From the NCBI RefSeq assembly GCF_007860125.1, contig NZ_SJPW01000011.1, positions 1 to 64,000 of the forward strand: a stretch of 64,000 nt of DNA, read 5' to 3'. The notes beneath the pieces are model-generated. The model was not told where the DNA came from. It saw only the letters and a list, made by a program, of their open reading frames with translations, and did no database searches. Of the stretch, positions 44,781 to 53,896 are shown in pieces; the stretch's first letter is position 1; each line of letters starts with the position of its first letter. Source of the DNA: Rubripirellula tenax. GTDB taxonomy: Bacteria > Planctomycetota > Planctomycetia > Pirellulales > Pirellulaceae. Position numbers and translations under genes: made by a program.

Positions 44781-45863
44781 TTAACTGAATACACGAAAGA
44801 CAGTGCGTCGTAGCGCCATTGCCATGGTGATCAATGCAAATGCGATCGATAGCAACGGCGGAATCGCAGTGCCGTCGATGCGGACGGTTTGGACAGCCAT
44901 TTCGCGATAGTCGGCAAACGATTGAGTTTCGATTTTCGTCTTTTCGAGTTGGTCGATCTCGTCATAGATCGTTTCGAGCGAATCGGTGTCGGTCGCGCGG
45001 AAGTATTTGCCGCCCGTTTCGTCGGCAATTTTGGTCAAGGTTTCTTCGTCGATGGTTACGTTCACATAATCAACCAAAATTTGGCCTGATCGCGTTCGGC
45101 GAACCGGAAACGGTGCCTGGCCTTTGGTGCCGACGCCGATGGTGTAGATCTTGACCTTCATCGCCTTAGCCAATTCGGCAGCCGCTTGAGGTTCGATCTC
45201 GCCGGCCGTGTTCTCTCCATCGGTCAACAATATAATGACTTTGCTTTGCTTCGACTTCGTTTCACCGTTGTCCAGCGACGCCAACTTGTCGACCGCCAGG
45301 CTGATTGCATCGCCGATCGCGGTTCCGTCTTCGTCGCTATCGGTGACGATGCGCGTGTTGTCGAGCTGGGCGATCAGGAAGGCATGATCGAGCGTGGGTG
45401 GTGTGATGGCATCGGCGTAACCGGCGAACGTAACCAGCCCGACTAGGTCGCTGGCCCGTCCCGATGGCTTGTCGGTTTCACTTTCGTTGCCGAGGACAAA
45501 CTTGGAGGCAACGTTTTTGATCGCCGTCAGTCGGTCGACGTTTTGACCGTCGATTTTGAAGTCGAGTGCCTGCATACTGCCGCTGCGGTCGACCACCATT
45601 TCAATGGCGATTCCCTCGCTGGTGACAATCGTTTTCTCTTTGCCGTATCGAGGTCGGGCAAGGGAAACGATCATCAGCGTTAGCGCGGCCAGCGACATTG
45701 CGGTCGGCACCCATGCCAACCGTTGACGCCACGTCGGTCGCTCGTCCCAATCCGCGGCCGCGGAACTGTACGAAATTGTTGACTGATCGCGACGCGACCA
45801 CCTACGCCATGCGACAAGCGGCACAAGCACCAACAAGATCAGCCACCACGGATGCAGAAACAT
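44781..45863 (-). CDS. BatA-like VWA-domain membrane protein
   Basis: A 360-residue protein: N-terminal helices (about 5-20 and 53-70), VWA domain with MIDAS DRSGSM and TDGEN, and a C-terminal helix (about 335-352). Its ATG overlaps the stop of the BatD-like gene by one base (TGATG). Paralogous to the following gene; together they probably form the membrane partners of the MoxR ATPase. Confidence 0.9.
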   Translation of the reverse strand: MFLHPWWLILLVLVPLVAWRRWSRRDQSTISYSSAAADWDERPTWRQRLAWVPTAMSLAALTLMIVSLARPRYGKEKTIVTSEGIAIEMVVDRSGSMQALDFKIDGQNVDRLTAIKNVASKFVLGNESETDKPSGRASDLVGLVTFAGYADAITPPTLDHAFLIAQLDNTRIVTDSDEDGTAIGDAISLAVDKLASLDNGETKSKQSKVIILLTDGENTAGEIEPQAAAELAKAMKVKIYTIGVGTKGQAPFPVRRTRSGQILVDYVNVTIDEETLTKIADETGGKYFRATDTDSLETIYDEIDQLEKTKIETQSFADYREMAVQTVRIDGTAIPPLLSIAFALITMAMALRRTVFRVFS

Positions 45864-46915
45864 CAGCGATCACCTCGTCGCTGCGATGGCTTCGCGTTCG
45901 GCGATGCTGACGACACGTTGTGAATGAGTTCGCGAAGTTGGTCGATCCAGTGCGGGACCGATTCGTCGTCACCCAGCGGCGCGCCGGCAAACTTTTGTTG
46001 GTCGACCAATCGCAGGAAGTTGCTTAGCGTCGCGACCGCGTCGCTGGGCCAATCGTTCTGATTCACCGTTTCGATCAACTCGTGGGTCGCCATCGACGTC
46101 GCCGTGGTTGACTCGGCATGTTCGACGAATCGGCGAATGATGCCAGTCAGCTGATTCAGTGCTGCGGGTGAAGACAGTTGTTTCTGGTTCCATTCTTGTT
46201 CCACACGATTCAACTGGTCGTTTGCCCATGCTTGGGCCGATACAGTCGGTCGACGTCGTAAGACGAAGTATCCGGCGACTGCGCCGATGGCTATCGCCGT
46301 CAATCCGATGGATAGTATCGGCGACGGGGCCGTCGGTGCAACGATTGGGACCAATGGTTTGATTTCGCGAAACACTCTGGGATCAGCATCGTCGCCGATC
46401 AACGATGTGATATTCACTTCGAACGGTTGGCTCGTTAGCTGGCGCGGGCCTTCGGTCATCTCGGGCATCTGGTAGCTGACGCGGATCGGCGGGATCGTTA
46501 GTGTTCCGCTTCGCAGAGATACGAGCGTGAAGCGGAACACACGGCGGCGACGATCTGCGTTGCCAGCGACGGGAATGGAAGTGCCGGAATCACGATCGGT
46601 CACTTCGAAATCGCCCAGCCGATCGTCGGGCGGGTCGCCGTTCTGCACGCCGATCGCTTGCGGAAAAAGGTTCGCATTTTTCGGCGCTTCGACGTCAAGC
46701 GTCAACGTGATGGGGGTCGCTACGGGGGCGGAGGGCGGATCCACTGTGACAATCATCCGAACACTGCCATCGACGATCGTTTGCGAATTGCGATTGTTGG
46801 CGGGTAGTTGCGCAGCCACGCTGATCGACGACGTTGCCGTCACCCCAGTGAGCGCCGTCATCCCAATGACCAAGGCCAAGATCGCGGGCCTTTGATAACA
46901 CGCGACTGGCATCAC
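45863..46915 (-). CDS. BatD/BatE-like membrane protein of the Bat operon
   Basis: A 350-residue exported protein: signal peptide (to about SVAAQ), an immunoglobulin-like BatD region (VDPPSAPVATPITLTLDV to SYQMPE), one membrane helix (about 208-228) and a cytoplasmic helical tail resembling DUF4381. It is shorter than typical BatD. Overlaps the DUF58 gene and the BatA gene. Confidence 0.75.
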   Translation of the reverse strand: MMPVACYQRPAILALVIGMTALTGVTATSSISVAAQLPANNRNSQTIVDGSVRMIVTVDPPSAPVATPITLTLDVEAPKNANLFPQAIGVQNGDPPDDRLGDFEVTDRDSGTSIPVAGNADRRRRVFRFTLVSLRSGTLTIPPIRVSYQMPEMTEGPRQLTSQPFEVNITSLIGDDADPRVFREIKPLVPIVAPTAPSPILSIGLTAIAIGAVAGYFVLRRRPTVSAQAWANDQLNRVEQEWNQKQLSSPAALNQLTGIIRRFVEHAESTTATSMATHELIETVNQNDWPSDAVATLSNFLRLVDQQKFAGAPLGDDESVPHWIDQLRELIHNVSSASPNAKPSQRRGDR

Positions 46916-47787
46916 GTGCGAGTTTCCCGTTGATGGAAGAATCGTTGCAGTGGTTCAACGAAGTCTTCGCCGGTGAAAATCCGAATCGGCTCCATTCTCA
47001 AGCGACGAAACAGCGTTTCAGTTGCTTCAATTCGAGCGGCCATTCGTTCGGCAAAGCGATCGCGGTGGCGTCGGCTGGAAGTATCGATGGAAATCAATTT
47101 TCCGGTTTCGGGGTCGCGCAATCGGACTTGGCCGACGTTCGGCATTTCCGTCTCGCGACGGTCCGCGACCATGATGGGAACGATATCGTGCTTTCGCCGG
47201 GTAACTCGGAGTGTTTTTTCGAATCCTCGGTCTTGAAAGTCGCTGATCAGGAAGACGACGCTGCGCCGCGAGGCCGTTCGACCCAAATGGTCGAGAGCGG
47301 TTTGGATGTTCGTGCCCTGGCCGATGGGGCTGCAATACAGCAGTTCGCGGATCAACCTCAGCACGTGTCGAGTACCCTTGCGCGGTGGGACCGCCTTTTC
47401 GATTTGGTCGGTGAATAGAGTCAATCCAACCTTGTCGTTGTTCTTGATCGCACTGTACGCCAAGGTGGCGCCCAGTTCGGTAACGAGTTGGCGTTTGGTT
47501 TGATGCTGGGTACCAAAATCTTGCGATGCACTCAGGTCGACCAACATCATCACCGACATTTCGCGTTCTTCGCGGAATAGCTTGACGAACGGTTCGCCCG
47601 CCCGCGCGGTGACATTCCAGTCGATCGCGCGGATGTCGTCACCGACTTGGTAGGGACGCACTTCTTCGAACTCGATGCCGCGTCCTTTGAACGCCGAATG
47701 CCAACCACCGGCGAGCAAATCATCGACGACATGCGACGTGTTGATTTGGATGCGACGAATGTTCTGCATCACTTCGCGAGGAATCAT
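46912..47787 (-). CDS. DUF58 protein of the MoxR operon
   Basis: A 291-residue cytoplasmic protein with the DUF58 core EVRPYQVGDDIRAIDWN followed by a VWA-like fold (MLVDLSASQDFG). ATG 47787 is chosen; the frame extends upstream through a 7-bp tandem repeat that would encode a repetitive CHLSPVT stretch and is certainly not real protein. Usual partner of MoxR. Confidence 0.92.
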   Translation of the reverse strand: MIPREVMQNIRRIQINTSHVVDDLLAGGWHSAFKGRGIEFEEVRPYQVGDDIRAIDWNVTARAGEPFVKLFREEREMSVMMLVDLSASQDFGTQHQTKRQLVTELGATLAYSAIKNNDKVGLTLFTDQIEKAVPPRKGTRHVLRLIRELLYCSPIGQGTNIQTALDHLGRTASRRSVVFLISDFQDRGFEKTLRVTRRKHDIVPIMVADRRETEMPNVGQVRLRDPETGKLISIDTSSRRHRDRFAERMAARIEATETLFRRLRMEPIRIFTGEDFVEPLQRFFHQRETRT

Positions 47788-47798
47788 GGCGGGGGGAA

Positions 47799-47920
47799 GT
47801 AGGTGGCAGGAATCAGGTGACAGGTGACAGGTGACAGGTGACAGGTGACAGGTGACAGGTGACAGGCATTTTACATCAGGCGTTTGCCACGTTTCCTGTG
47901 ACCTGATTCCTGCCACCTAC
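47799..47920. repeat. Seven tandem 7-bp repeats inside a 20-bp inverted repeat
   Basis: Arms 47799-47818 and 47901-47920 are exact reverse complements. The left arm runs into AGGTGAC repeated seven times without error (47815-47863). The element separates the MoxR gene from the DUF58 gene. Repeat number is likely variable between strains. Confidence 0.9.
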
Positions 47921-47922
47921 TC

Positions 47923-48951
47923 TCACGGGACGGGGACGGTTTGCAGTATCAGTGCGACGATGTCTTCGGCGGTTTTTTCTTCTGCTTCGGCTTCATACGT
48001 GATGATGACGCGGTGCCGCAGCACATCCATTGCGATGGCCTTGACGTCTTCGGGCGTTGCGTAAGCGCGGCCTTGCAGGAACGCGTTCGCCTTTGCTGCT
48101 AGGGTCAAGTTGATCGTGGCTCGCGGCGAAGCACCATACTGAATCAAATCGTCGAGATCCAAGCCATAGGCTGCCGGTTTGCGCGTCGCCATGACAAGGT
48201 CGACGATATATTCCTCGACCGGGCTGCTGACGTGAATGCGATCGACCAGCGATCGAGCCGTCATGATCTCGGCGGGTGTCGTCACCGATTCGACCTCGAT
48301 GGTGGCTTTCGTTTTGGACATCCGCCGCAAGATTTGTAGCTCTTCGTCACGATTGGGGTAATCAACGACGACCTTCATGATGAAGCGATCCATTTGAGCT
48401 TCCGGAAGTGGATACGTTCCCTCCTGCTCAACCGGATTTTGCGTCGCCATCACCATGAACGGCTCTTCCAAGAAGAACGTTTCGCCGCCGATCGTCACCT
48501 GTCGCTCTTGCATCGCTTCCAGCAACGCGCTTTGCACCTTCGCCGGCGCTCGGTTGATCTCGTCGGCGAGAATCAGATTCGAAAAGATGGGACCTTTCTG
48601 AACCACAAACTCTTGAGTTTGTGGTCGATAGACTTGGGTTCCGATCAAGTCCGCCGGCAACAGATCTGGTGTGAATTGCAGTCGTTGAAATCCGGTGCTG
48701 ATCCCTTTGGACAAGCACGCGACGGCGGTTGTCTTGGCGAGACCGGGAACGCCTTCGATCAACAGGTGGCCGCCGGAAAGCAGCGCGATGATCATTCGGC
48801 CGATCAGGCCCTCTTGTCCGACGATCGTTTTGCCGACTTCGTTGGCGAGTGTTCGAAAGGGACGACTATGGATGTCGATTTCGGCGGTCAACTGTCCGAG
48901 GTTCTCGTGGCCCGAGTCGGCGTTGACGTGGGGGTGGGAGGCGTCTGGCAT
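47923..48951 (-). CDS. MoxR-family AAA+ ATPase
   Basis: A 342-residue ATPase: VGQEGLIGRM, Walker A EGVPGLAKTT, Walker B LILADEINRAP, sensor ATQNPVEQEGTYPLPEAQ and arginine finger QMDRF. MoxR proteins act as chaperones for VWA-protein complexes. It leads the Bat operon. ATG 48951 gives a normal family start; an upstream extension has no similarity. Confidence 0.95.
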   Translation of the reverse strand: MPDASHPHVNADSGHENLGQLTAEIDIHSRPFRTLANEVGKTIVGQEGLIGRMIIALLSGGHLLIEGVPGLAKTTAVACLSKGISTGFQRLQFTPDLLPADLIGTQVYRPQTQEFVVQKGPIFSNLILADEINRAPAKVQSALLEAMQERQVTIGGETFFLEEPFMVMATQNPVEQEGTYPLPEAQMDRFIMKVVVDYPNRDEELQILRRMSKTKATIEVESVTTPAEIMTARSLVDRIHVSSPVEEYIVDLVMATRKPAAYGLDLDDLIQYGASPRATINLTLAAKANAFLQGRAYATPEDVKAIAMDVLRHRVIITYEAEAEEKTAEDIVALILQTVPVP

Positions 48952-49006
48952 AGAGTTCGAACGTGAAACAAACGGATCAGAGTGAAAGACAGTGCATTCG
49001 TTGCAC

Positions 49007-50695
49007 TTACTGTAACGCGCCCTCGATGACATTTTTAGGCGGGGGGATCTTCAGGTGAATCATTCGCTCGGCCGAGTCGATCGACGAGACATCGGCCCAT
49101 GTGATGGCATCGGCAACCCGATGAAGGCTACCCGAATCGAACAAACAGACTAGGCCCGTGTTGCCGAATCCGAACTGCATCGAACGGCGGATACCGAGCG
49201 TTTCTCGCAGCGATTGAATCAGCTTGTCGCCTTCCGGGCCATCGACGCGGTTTTCGATTCGCAAGAGCACGGTCTCGTCGGCCGAATGCTTGTTGCGAAT
49301 GTTCGTGATCGTTTCCTCAACGCGCTTTTCCATGAACGCCATCATCCCGTTGTTCCCGCGAAACTCGTTTCCGCGTGTCATCGGATTCCCAAAGCCTGGG
49401 CTACCCGGACCGTAAGGTGGCACCATCGGTGAACCGGGATAGCCCGGTTCTGGGGGCGTGAAATCGGGTGAGGTTTGCCTCCCGAAGGATTTGAGTCGAG
49501 CTTCCACGTCGTCGTAACGCTGGACTTCGGGAACACCTTCAAGGTCAATTTCTCCCGAAAGCGAACGGTGAAACGCGATCGCCATTCTCGGATCAATATC
49601 ATGTGCGTTGGAATAAAAAGGCGAGATCACTCGGAACAACTGTTCCTTCAATCCTTCGTCTTCGTAACGCGACGCCAATTCGGTTAGCTCTTCGGCCGCC
49701 TCGCGGTAGGCATCGACGATGGAATCGGCATCGTCCTTGTCGTCGGCGGCAATGACGGCAGCCCACACTTTACGTTTGGCATCGATAACGCCGCGTTCAA
49801 TTTCTTGCAGCGGTGTGGTTGCCGAGGGAATCGGGATCCACGCCGATTCGATCAGTCGCCGCGTGTCGCTGGACGTCAGGGTAAAGGTCACCGCAGCTTC
49901 ACGAAACTCGGGCGAGGAGGCGAGTCGCTCGGCCGATGCATTCCTTATCACGCCGGCGGTACTTTCGGCCTCTTTTCCTTTTTCGGGCAATCGCCTTGCG
50001 ATCCATTCCATCAATCGGTTCCACTCCGACGGTGATAGCGGAGGCAACGCGATGGCCCGTTTTTGCAGTTGCGAACACTGCTGGTTCAGATCGTTCAGCT
50101 CGATGATCACCTTTGCTATCGACTTGGTATCAACGACGGCTTCGGGTTCCTTCAAAGCCTTGATCGCGGCAACAGCGGCTTCCGAGTTATCGGCATAGTC
50201 GTTGAGGACCTTTTCGTGCGAGTCCATCATCGGTATCGCCGCGACGATCGATTGCACGGGAATGAATCGATCGATCGGGATCGATTCACGAAGTGCATAG
50301 ATCCCGCCACCGATTGCCGCCGTCATCAAGATGCAAACGGCGGGGATCATCCATTTGCCCCATTGGGGTTTTGGCCGCCGAGTCGCCGGACGGGCAGATG
50401 GGTGAAAGGTGCCCGCCGCCGGCCGAGCGGTTGTCGCCGTCGCGGTAGTCGGTGACGTTGGTTTTACCGCTGCGGGGGCGAGATTGCGAGGTCTCGGTGG
50501 TGGCGCCGACGCGATCACGGGAGCCGGCAGGTTGGCAAAATCATTCGACTTCGGCGCCGCCGTGATGTTGCCTTCGGGTGTCAGTCCGAATGCCTTACGG
50601 CATTTGGGACAGGTCACTTCCGAAGCAACGCTCGGGCGTTGCAATCTCAGCGGTAACCCACACTTGGGGCATTTCAATTCGAGGGTCGGATTCAT
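49007..50695 (-). CDS. Zinc-ribbon membrane protein of unknown function
   Basis: A 562-residue protein. The N-terminal zinc ribbon (CPKCGLPL, then CPKCRKAFG) is followed by a Pro/Ala/Thr linker, one membrane helix (about 110-130), a long helical extracytoplasmic region and a Pro/Gly-rich segment (about 430-465). It ends in a conserved alpha/beta tail (SADETVLLRIENRVDGPEG). Start could also be 50722. Located 55 bases upstream of moxR on the same strand, so it may belong to that operon. Function unknown. Confidence 0.75.
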   Translation of the reverse strand: MNPTLELKCPKCGLPLRLQRPSVASEVTCPKCRKAFGLTPEGNITAAPKSNDFANLPAPVIASAPPPRPRNLAPAAVKPTSPTTATATTARPAAGTFHPSARPATRRPKPQWGKWMIPAVCILMTAAIGGGIYALRESIPIDRFIPVQSIVAAIPMMDSHEKVLNDYADNSEAAVAAIKALKEPEAVVDTKSIAKVIIELNDLNQQCSQLQKRAIALPPLSPSEWNRLMEWIARRLPEKGKEAESTAGVIRNASAERLASSPEFREAAVTFTLTSSDTRRLIESAWIPIPSATTPLQEIERGVIDAKRKVWAAVIAADDKDDADSIVDAYREAAEELTELASRYEDEGLKEQLFRVISPFYSNAHDIDPRMAIAFHRSLSGEIDLEGVPEVQRYDDVEARLKSFGRQTSPDFTPPEPGYPGSPMVPPYGPGSPGFGNPMTRGNEFRGNNGMMAFMEKRVEETITNIRNKHSADETVLLRIENRVDGPEGDKLIQSLRETLGIRRSMQFGFGNTGLVCLFDSGSLHRVADAITWADVSSIDSAERMIHLKIPPPKNVIEGALQ

Positions 50696-51036
50696 CGGCA
50701 AAGACACAAAAACCGAATTCATTGGGTTGAAAGTCGAGAACACCGACTTGTACCATTGAAACGCTCGGATCTGACGGGCGTTTCCCCAGGGAACGTATCT
50801 TTCGTCCCGATGTGATACGGCACGTACGACCGATTGGTTCGTATGGGCTATAATACGTCCGGCCGACGAATCGGCATGTTCGGCGTGTAAGCGCCGCGAT
50901 CGCGAAGAACCGGCCTCCGAAACGCACCACCAGAATGTTGCGTCCGAATTGCTGCCCCTTTCCACCCTGGCTATCAATCCTTGATTGCATTTTCGCACGG
51001 ATTGCGAAATCAAATCACTTCTTTGTCGGACGCCCT

Positions 51037-53343
51037 GTGATTTCCACCCTTTGCAATCGATTCATTGTCGCAATCATCGCCGGATGGTTGATGGGATTGT
51101 CAGCCGGTCTGTCACCGGCGCGTGCGGACACAGCATCGCGCGATGCCGCGTTTCGCGATTCGTTGTTGCCGTTGTTACGAACTTACTGTTTCGATTGTCA
51201 CGACGAAGGAAGTGAGTTATCGCTAGTCGATGATACGTCGGCGGCGGATTTGGCGGCGAACCGCAAAGTCTGGACGCGGGCGTTGGCACAAGTACGGCTG
51301 GGGACGATGCCGCCCGAGGATGGTGCCGCGATGGACGCGGCCACGCGCACCAAAATGGCGACTTTGATCGAAGAACTGGCCAACGCCGTCGATTGCGTTC
51401 GCAATCCGAATGCCGGGAAAGTCGCCCTACGCCGGCTGAACCGAGCCGAGTATCGAAACACCGTCCGTGATTTGACGGACGTGGACTACGTCGCGGCAAA
51501 GGGATTCCCTGGCGATGACGTGGGTTACGGGTTCGACAATATCGGTGACGTGCTTTCGTTGCCGCCGCTGTTGATCGAAAAGTACCTTGATGCCGCCGAA
51601 CAGATTTCGGGCAAGGCCATCTATACGCCTCCACCGGGCGAAATCTATGAATTGGATAAGCCACCGTCGTCATTGATCGATGCTGAAAAGCACGGCGGCG
51701 GCGGTGATCGGGTCACGATCGCCAGCAATGGAACCGTATCGCTGCAGGCGGATTTGCCGTTCGGCGGGATCTACACGCTAACGGTCACCGCGTCGGGTGA
51801 TCAGGGTGGGCCGGATCCTTGCGTGATGAAAGTTGAATGTGGACGAAACGAACAATCGGTGGAGGTCGGCAACGAAACGGCAAAAGATTTCGACGTCGTG
51901 ATGCGAGTCGGTCGAGGCACACGCAAATTCGATATCTCGTTCACCAATGACTATTACAAAGACGGAAAGGATCGAAACCTTCACATCCATCACGTTCATT
52001 TGCGGGGCGAAGAAACTCGCAACACGTACGTGGACGAAAATCAATTGCCCGCCAGCCATCGACGAATCATTTTTGTGAAGCCCGACGCAAACACAACCGC
52101 GGATCAGGCGTCGGCGGTGGTTTTGGGCCGTTTGGCCAGCCGCGCTTTTCGGCGTCCGGCCACCAACAACGAAGTCAAGCGATTGGTGGAATTGACGGCG
52201 TCCGTGCGAGCGGAGGGTGGAACATACGAGGAAGGCTTGCAGGTTGCGATGCAAGCGATCTTGGTGTCGCCCCATTTCTTGTTCAAGGTCGAGCAGAATC
52301 GCCGACCGGATGCGTCGGGGAAAATGCCGCCGATCAATCAGTACGAACTGGCGACGCGGATCTCGTATTTTCTGTGGAGCAGCATGCCGGACGACGAGCT
52401 GCTGTTGTTGGCGCATCGCGAACAGCTTCGCGATCGTCGCAAGTTGCTGGACAAGGTGGGGCGCATGATGAAGGACCCACGAGCGAATCGTTTTGTCGAG
52501 AACTTTGCCGGGCAATGGTTGCAGCTTCGCAATCTGGACACTGTGAAGCCAGATACACGTTTGTTTCGCACCTTCGACGACGAAATTCGCGACTTGATGA
52601 AACGAGAAACGCTGACCTTCTTTGCCGGTGTGATGCGGGGCAACATGCCGATTCCTACTCTACTGGATGCCGATTTCACGTATCTGAACGAACCGTTGGC
52701 AAAGTTCTACGGGATGCCTTCGGTGAAGGGCGATCAGTTTCGTCGCGTTTCGTTGGTAGGAACGCCGCGCGGCGGACTGCTGACTCACGCCAGCGTGTTG
52801 ACGGTGACCAGCAACCCGACGCGCACCAGTCCGGTCAAGCGAGGCAAGTGGATTCTTGACAATCTGTTGAACATGCCGCCTCCGCCGGCGCCGCCGAACA
52901 TTCCCGAGCTTGAAAAAAGCCGGTTGGTGGGAACACTTCGTCAGCGAATGGAGCAACATCGCGATAACCCGGCATGTGCGGCGTGCCACAACATGATGGA
53001 CCCATTGGGGTTTGCGATGGAGAATTTTGACGCCGTCGGGCAATGGCGGACTCGCGACGGGCGCGATCTCGTCAATGCTTCGGGAAAGCTGCCTGATGGC
53101 ACGGCTTTCAATGGTGTTGAAGACTTGAAGCGACTTTTGTCTACCGAACGGCGAGATGCATTTGTTCGTTGTTTAGCCGAAAAGATGCTGATCTACGCAC
53201 TCGGGCGTGGCACCGAGTATTACGACAAATGCGCGATCGATAAGATCATGGCCGATGTTCGCCGGGCCGACTATCAATTCGCGTATCTGCTAGCTGCCAT
53301 CATCGAAAGTGATCCGTTTCAGAAACAGGGTCACCGCGAGTAG
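51037..53343 (+). CDS. Planctomycete cytochrome protein with DUF1587-DUF1595-DUF1592-DUF1588-DUF1585 order
   Basis: A 768-residue exported protein from GTG 51037 (signal peptide ending SPARA). The N-terminal haem site CFDCH (about 51-55) is in a Planctomycete cytochrome domain. RRLNRAEYRNTVRDL (DUF1587) follows, then a beta-sandwich, then FRRPATNNEVKRL, SYFLWSSMPDDELL (DUF1592), RTSPVKRGKWILDNLL and CAACH near 647 in DUF1588, and a C-terminal DUF1585. Such proteins usually have a DUF1552 partner gene directly downstream; none is here. Probably extracytoplasmic electron transfer. Confidence 0.92.
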   Translation: MISTLCNRFIVAIIAGWLMGLSAGLSPARADTASRDAAFRDSLLPLLRTYCFDCHDEGSELSLVDDTSAADLAANRKVWTRALAQVRLGTMPPEDGAAMDAATRTKMATLIEELANAVDCVRNPNAGKVALRRLNRAEYRNTVRDLTDVDYVAAKGFPGDDVGYGFDNIGDVLSLPPLLIEKYLDAAEQISGKAIYTPPPGEIYELDKPPSSLIDAEKHGGGGDRVTIASNGTVSLQADLPFGGIYTLTVTASGDQGGPDPCVMKVECGRNEQSVEVGNETAKDFDVVMRVGRGTRKFDISFTNDYYKDGKDRNLHIHHVHLRGEETRNTYVDENQLPASHRRIIFVKPDANTTADQASAVVLGRLASRAFRRPATNNEVKRLVELTASVRAEGGTYEEGLQVAMQAILVSPHFLFKVEQNRRPDASGKMPPINQYELATRISYFLWSSMPDDELLLLAHREQLRDRRKLLDKVGRMMKDPRANRFVENFAGQWLQLRNLDTVKPDTRLFRTFDDEIRDLMKRETLTFFAGVMRGNMPIPTLLDADFTYLNEPLAKFYGMPSVKGDQFRRVSLVGTPRGGLLTHASVLTVTSNPTRTSPVKRGKWILDNLLNMPPPPAPPNIPELEKSRLVGTLRQRMEQHRDNPACAACHNMMDPLGFAMENFDAVGQWRTRDGRDLVNASGKLPDGTAFNGVEDLKRLLSTERRDAFVRCLAEKMLIYALGRGTEYYDKCAIDKIMADVRRADYQFAYLLAAIIESDPFQKQGHRE

Positions 53344-53421
53344 CGAATCGATCGGCATGAAGTTTCAGCGGGCAACCCTACGTGGCCCTGCGACTCCGCT
53401 CGCAGGGTGTACTTCTTGTGC

Positions 53422-53542
53422 TTTGTAAACTGCTTTGCAGTTAACGTCCCGCGAGCGGATTCGCGGGTCCACGACGGGTGTCCGCGTTGTTTTGTAAACT
53501 GCTTTGCAGTTTACGTCCCGCGAGCGGAGTCGCGGGTCCACG
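53422..53542. repeat. Two 52-bp REP-like units, period 69
   Basis: Units 53422-53473 and 53491-53542 differ at two bases. Each has two hairpins: GTAAACTGC-TTT-GCAGTTTAC (perfect in unit 2) and CCCGCGA-N6-TCGCGGG. A third, inverted, copy of the second hairpin lies just upstream. Confidence 0.85.
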
Positions 53543-53570
53543 TTGGGTGGCTGATTGGGTAGCCCCAAAA

Positions 53571-53615
53571 AACGAAAAAAGGCCGGACGCGCTTCGACTC
53601 GTAGCGCGTCCGGCC
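53571..53615 (-). terminator. Rho-independent terminator, minus strand
   Basis: Perfect 12-bp stem (53581-53592 with 53604-53615), 11-base loop, followed on the minus strand by T6-C-G-T6. Probably ends transcription of the amidotransferase-like gene. Confidence 0.88.
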
Positions 53616-53896
53616 TGAAGTCAATCCTGACTAAGTTCGCCAATTCGACTGTTGTGATTCGTCGCATCTTGCTTTGAATCTTGATCGTCCGTGACCGCGT
53701 CGCTCGAAACTTCGCCACAACGTCACTTTGTCATATTGCATCTTGCATTGACTCGAACCCCGAGGGGGCCGTGCGTTTCCGTACGCGAGTGATTCGTAGT
53801 GATTTTCCGAGCAACTCAACCGTCGTCTTGGCAAGGACCGCATCCTTGCGTTCCTGGCTCCTCAGCGGGAGAGTAACTGTTGGTCCATGGGGTCGA

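Larger units (their letters stand above)
53344..53896. other. Intergenic region with REP-like repeats and a terminator
   Basis: About 550 bases. No credible gene. Contains two 52-bp repeat units, a related inverted hairpin (about 53378-53408) and a minus-strand terminator. Bases 53640-53896 form the 3' untranslated part of the amidotransferase-like gene or an unrecognised small RNA; nothing specific was identified there. Confidence 0.6.

Noticed and set aside
46930-47418. 162-residue plus-strand frame opposite the DUF58 gene
   Set aside because: No family features and fully inside a well-supported gene on the other strand.
47815-47863. Possible CRISPR-like array
   Set aside because: The unit is 7 bp with no spacers; it is a simple tandem repeat.
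47788-47916. N-terminal extension of the DUF58 protein
   Set aside because: It would translate the 7-bp tandem repeat into a CHLSPVT repeat, which is not part of the family.
53422-53542. Possible CRISPR repeat pair
   Set aside because: Only two copies, each with two internal hairpins and a 17-base gap; no cas genes.
53745-53775. A tRNA T-loop-like stretch (GGGGTTCGAGTC on the minus strand)
   Set aside because: The flanking bases do not pair as a T stem and no acceptor, D or anticodon arms are present.
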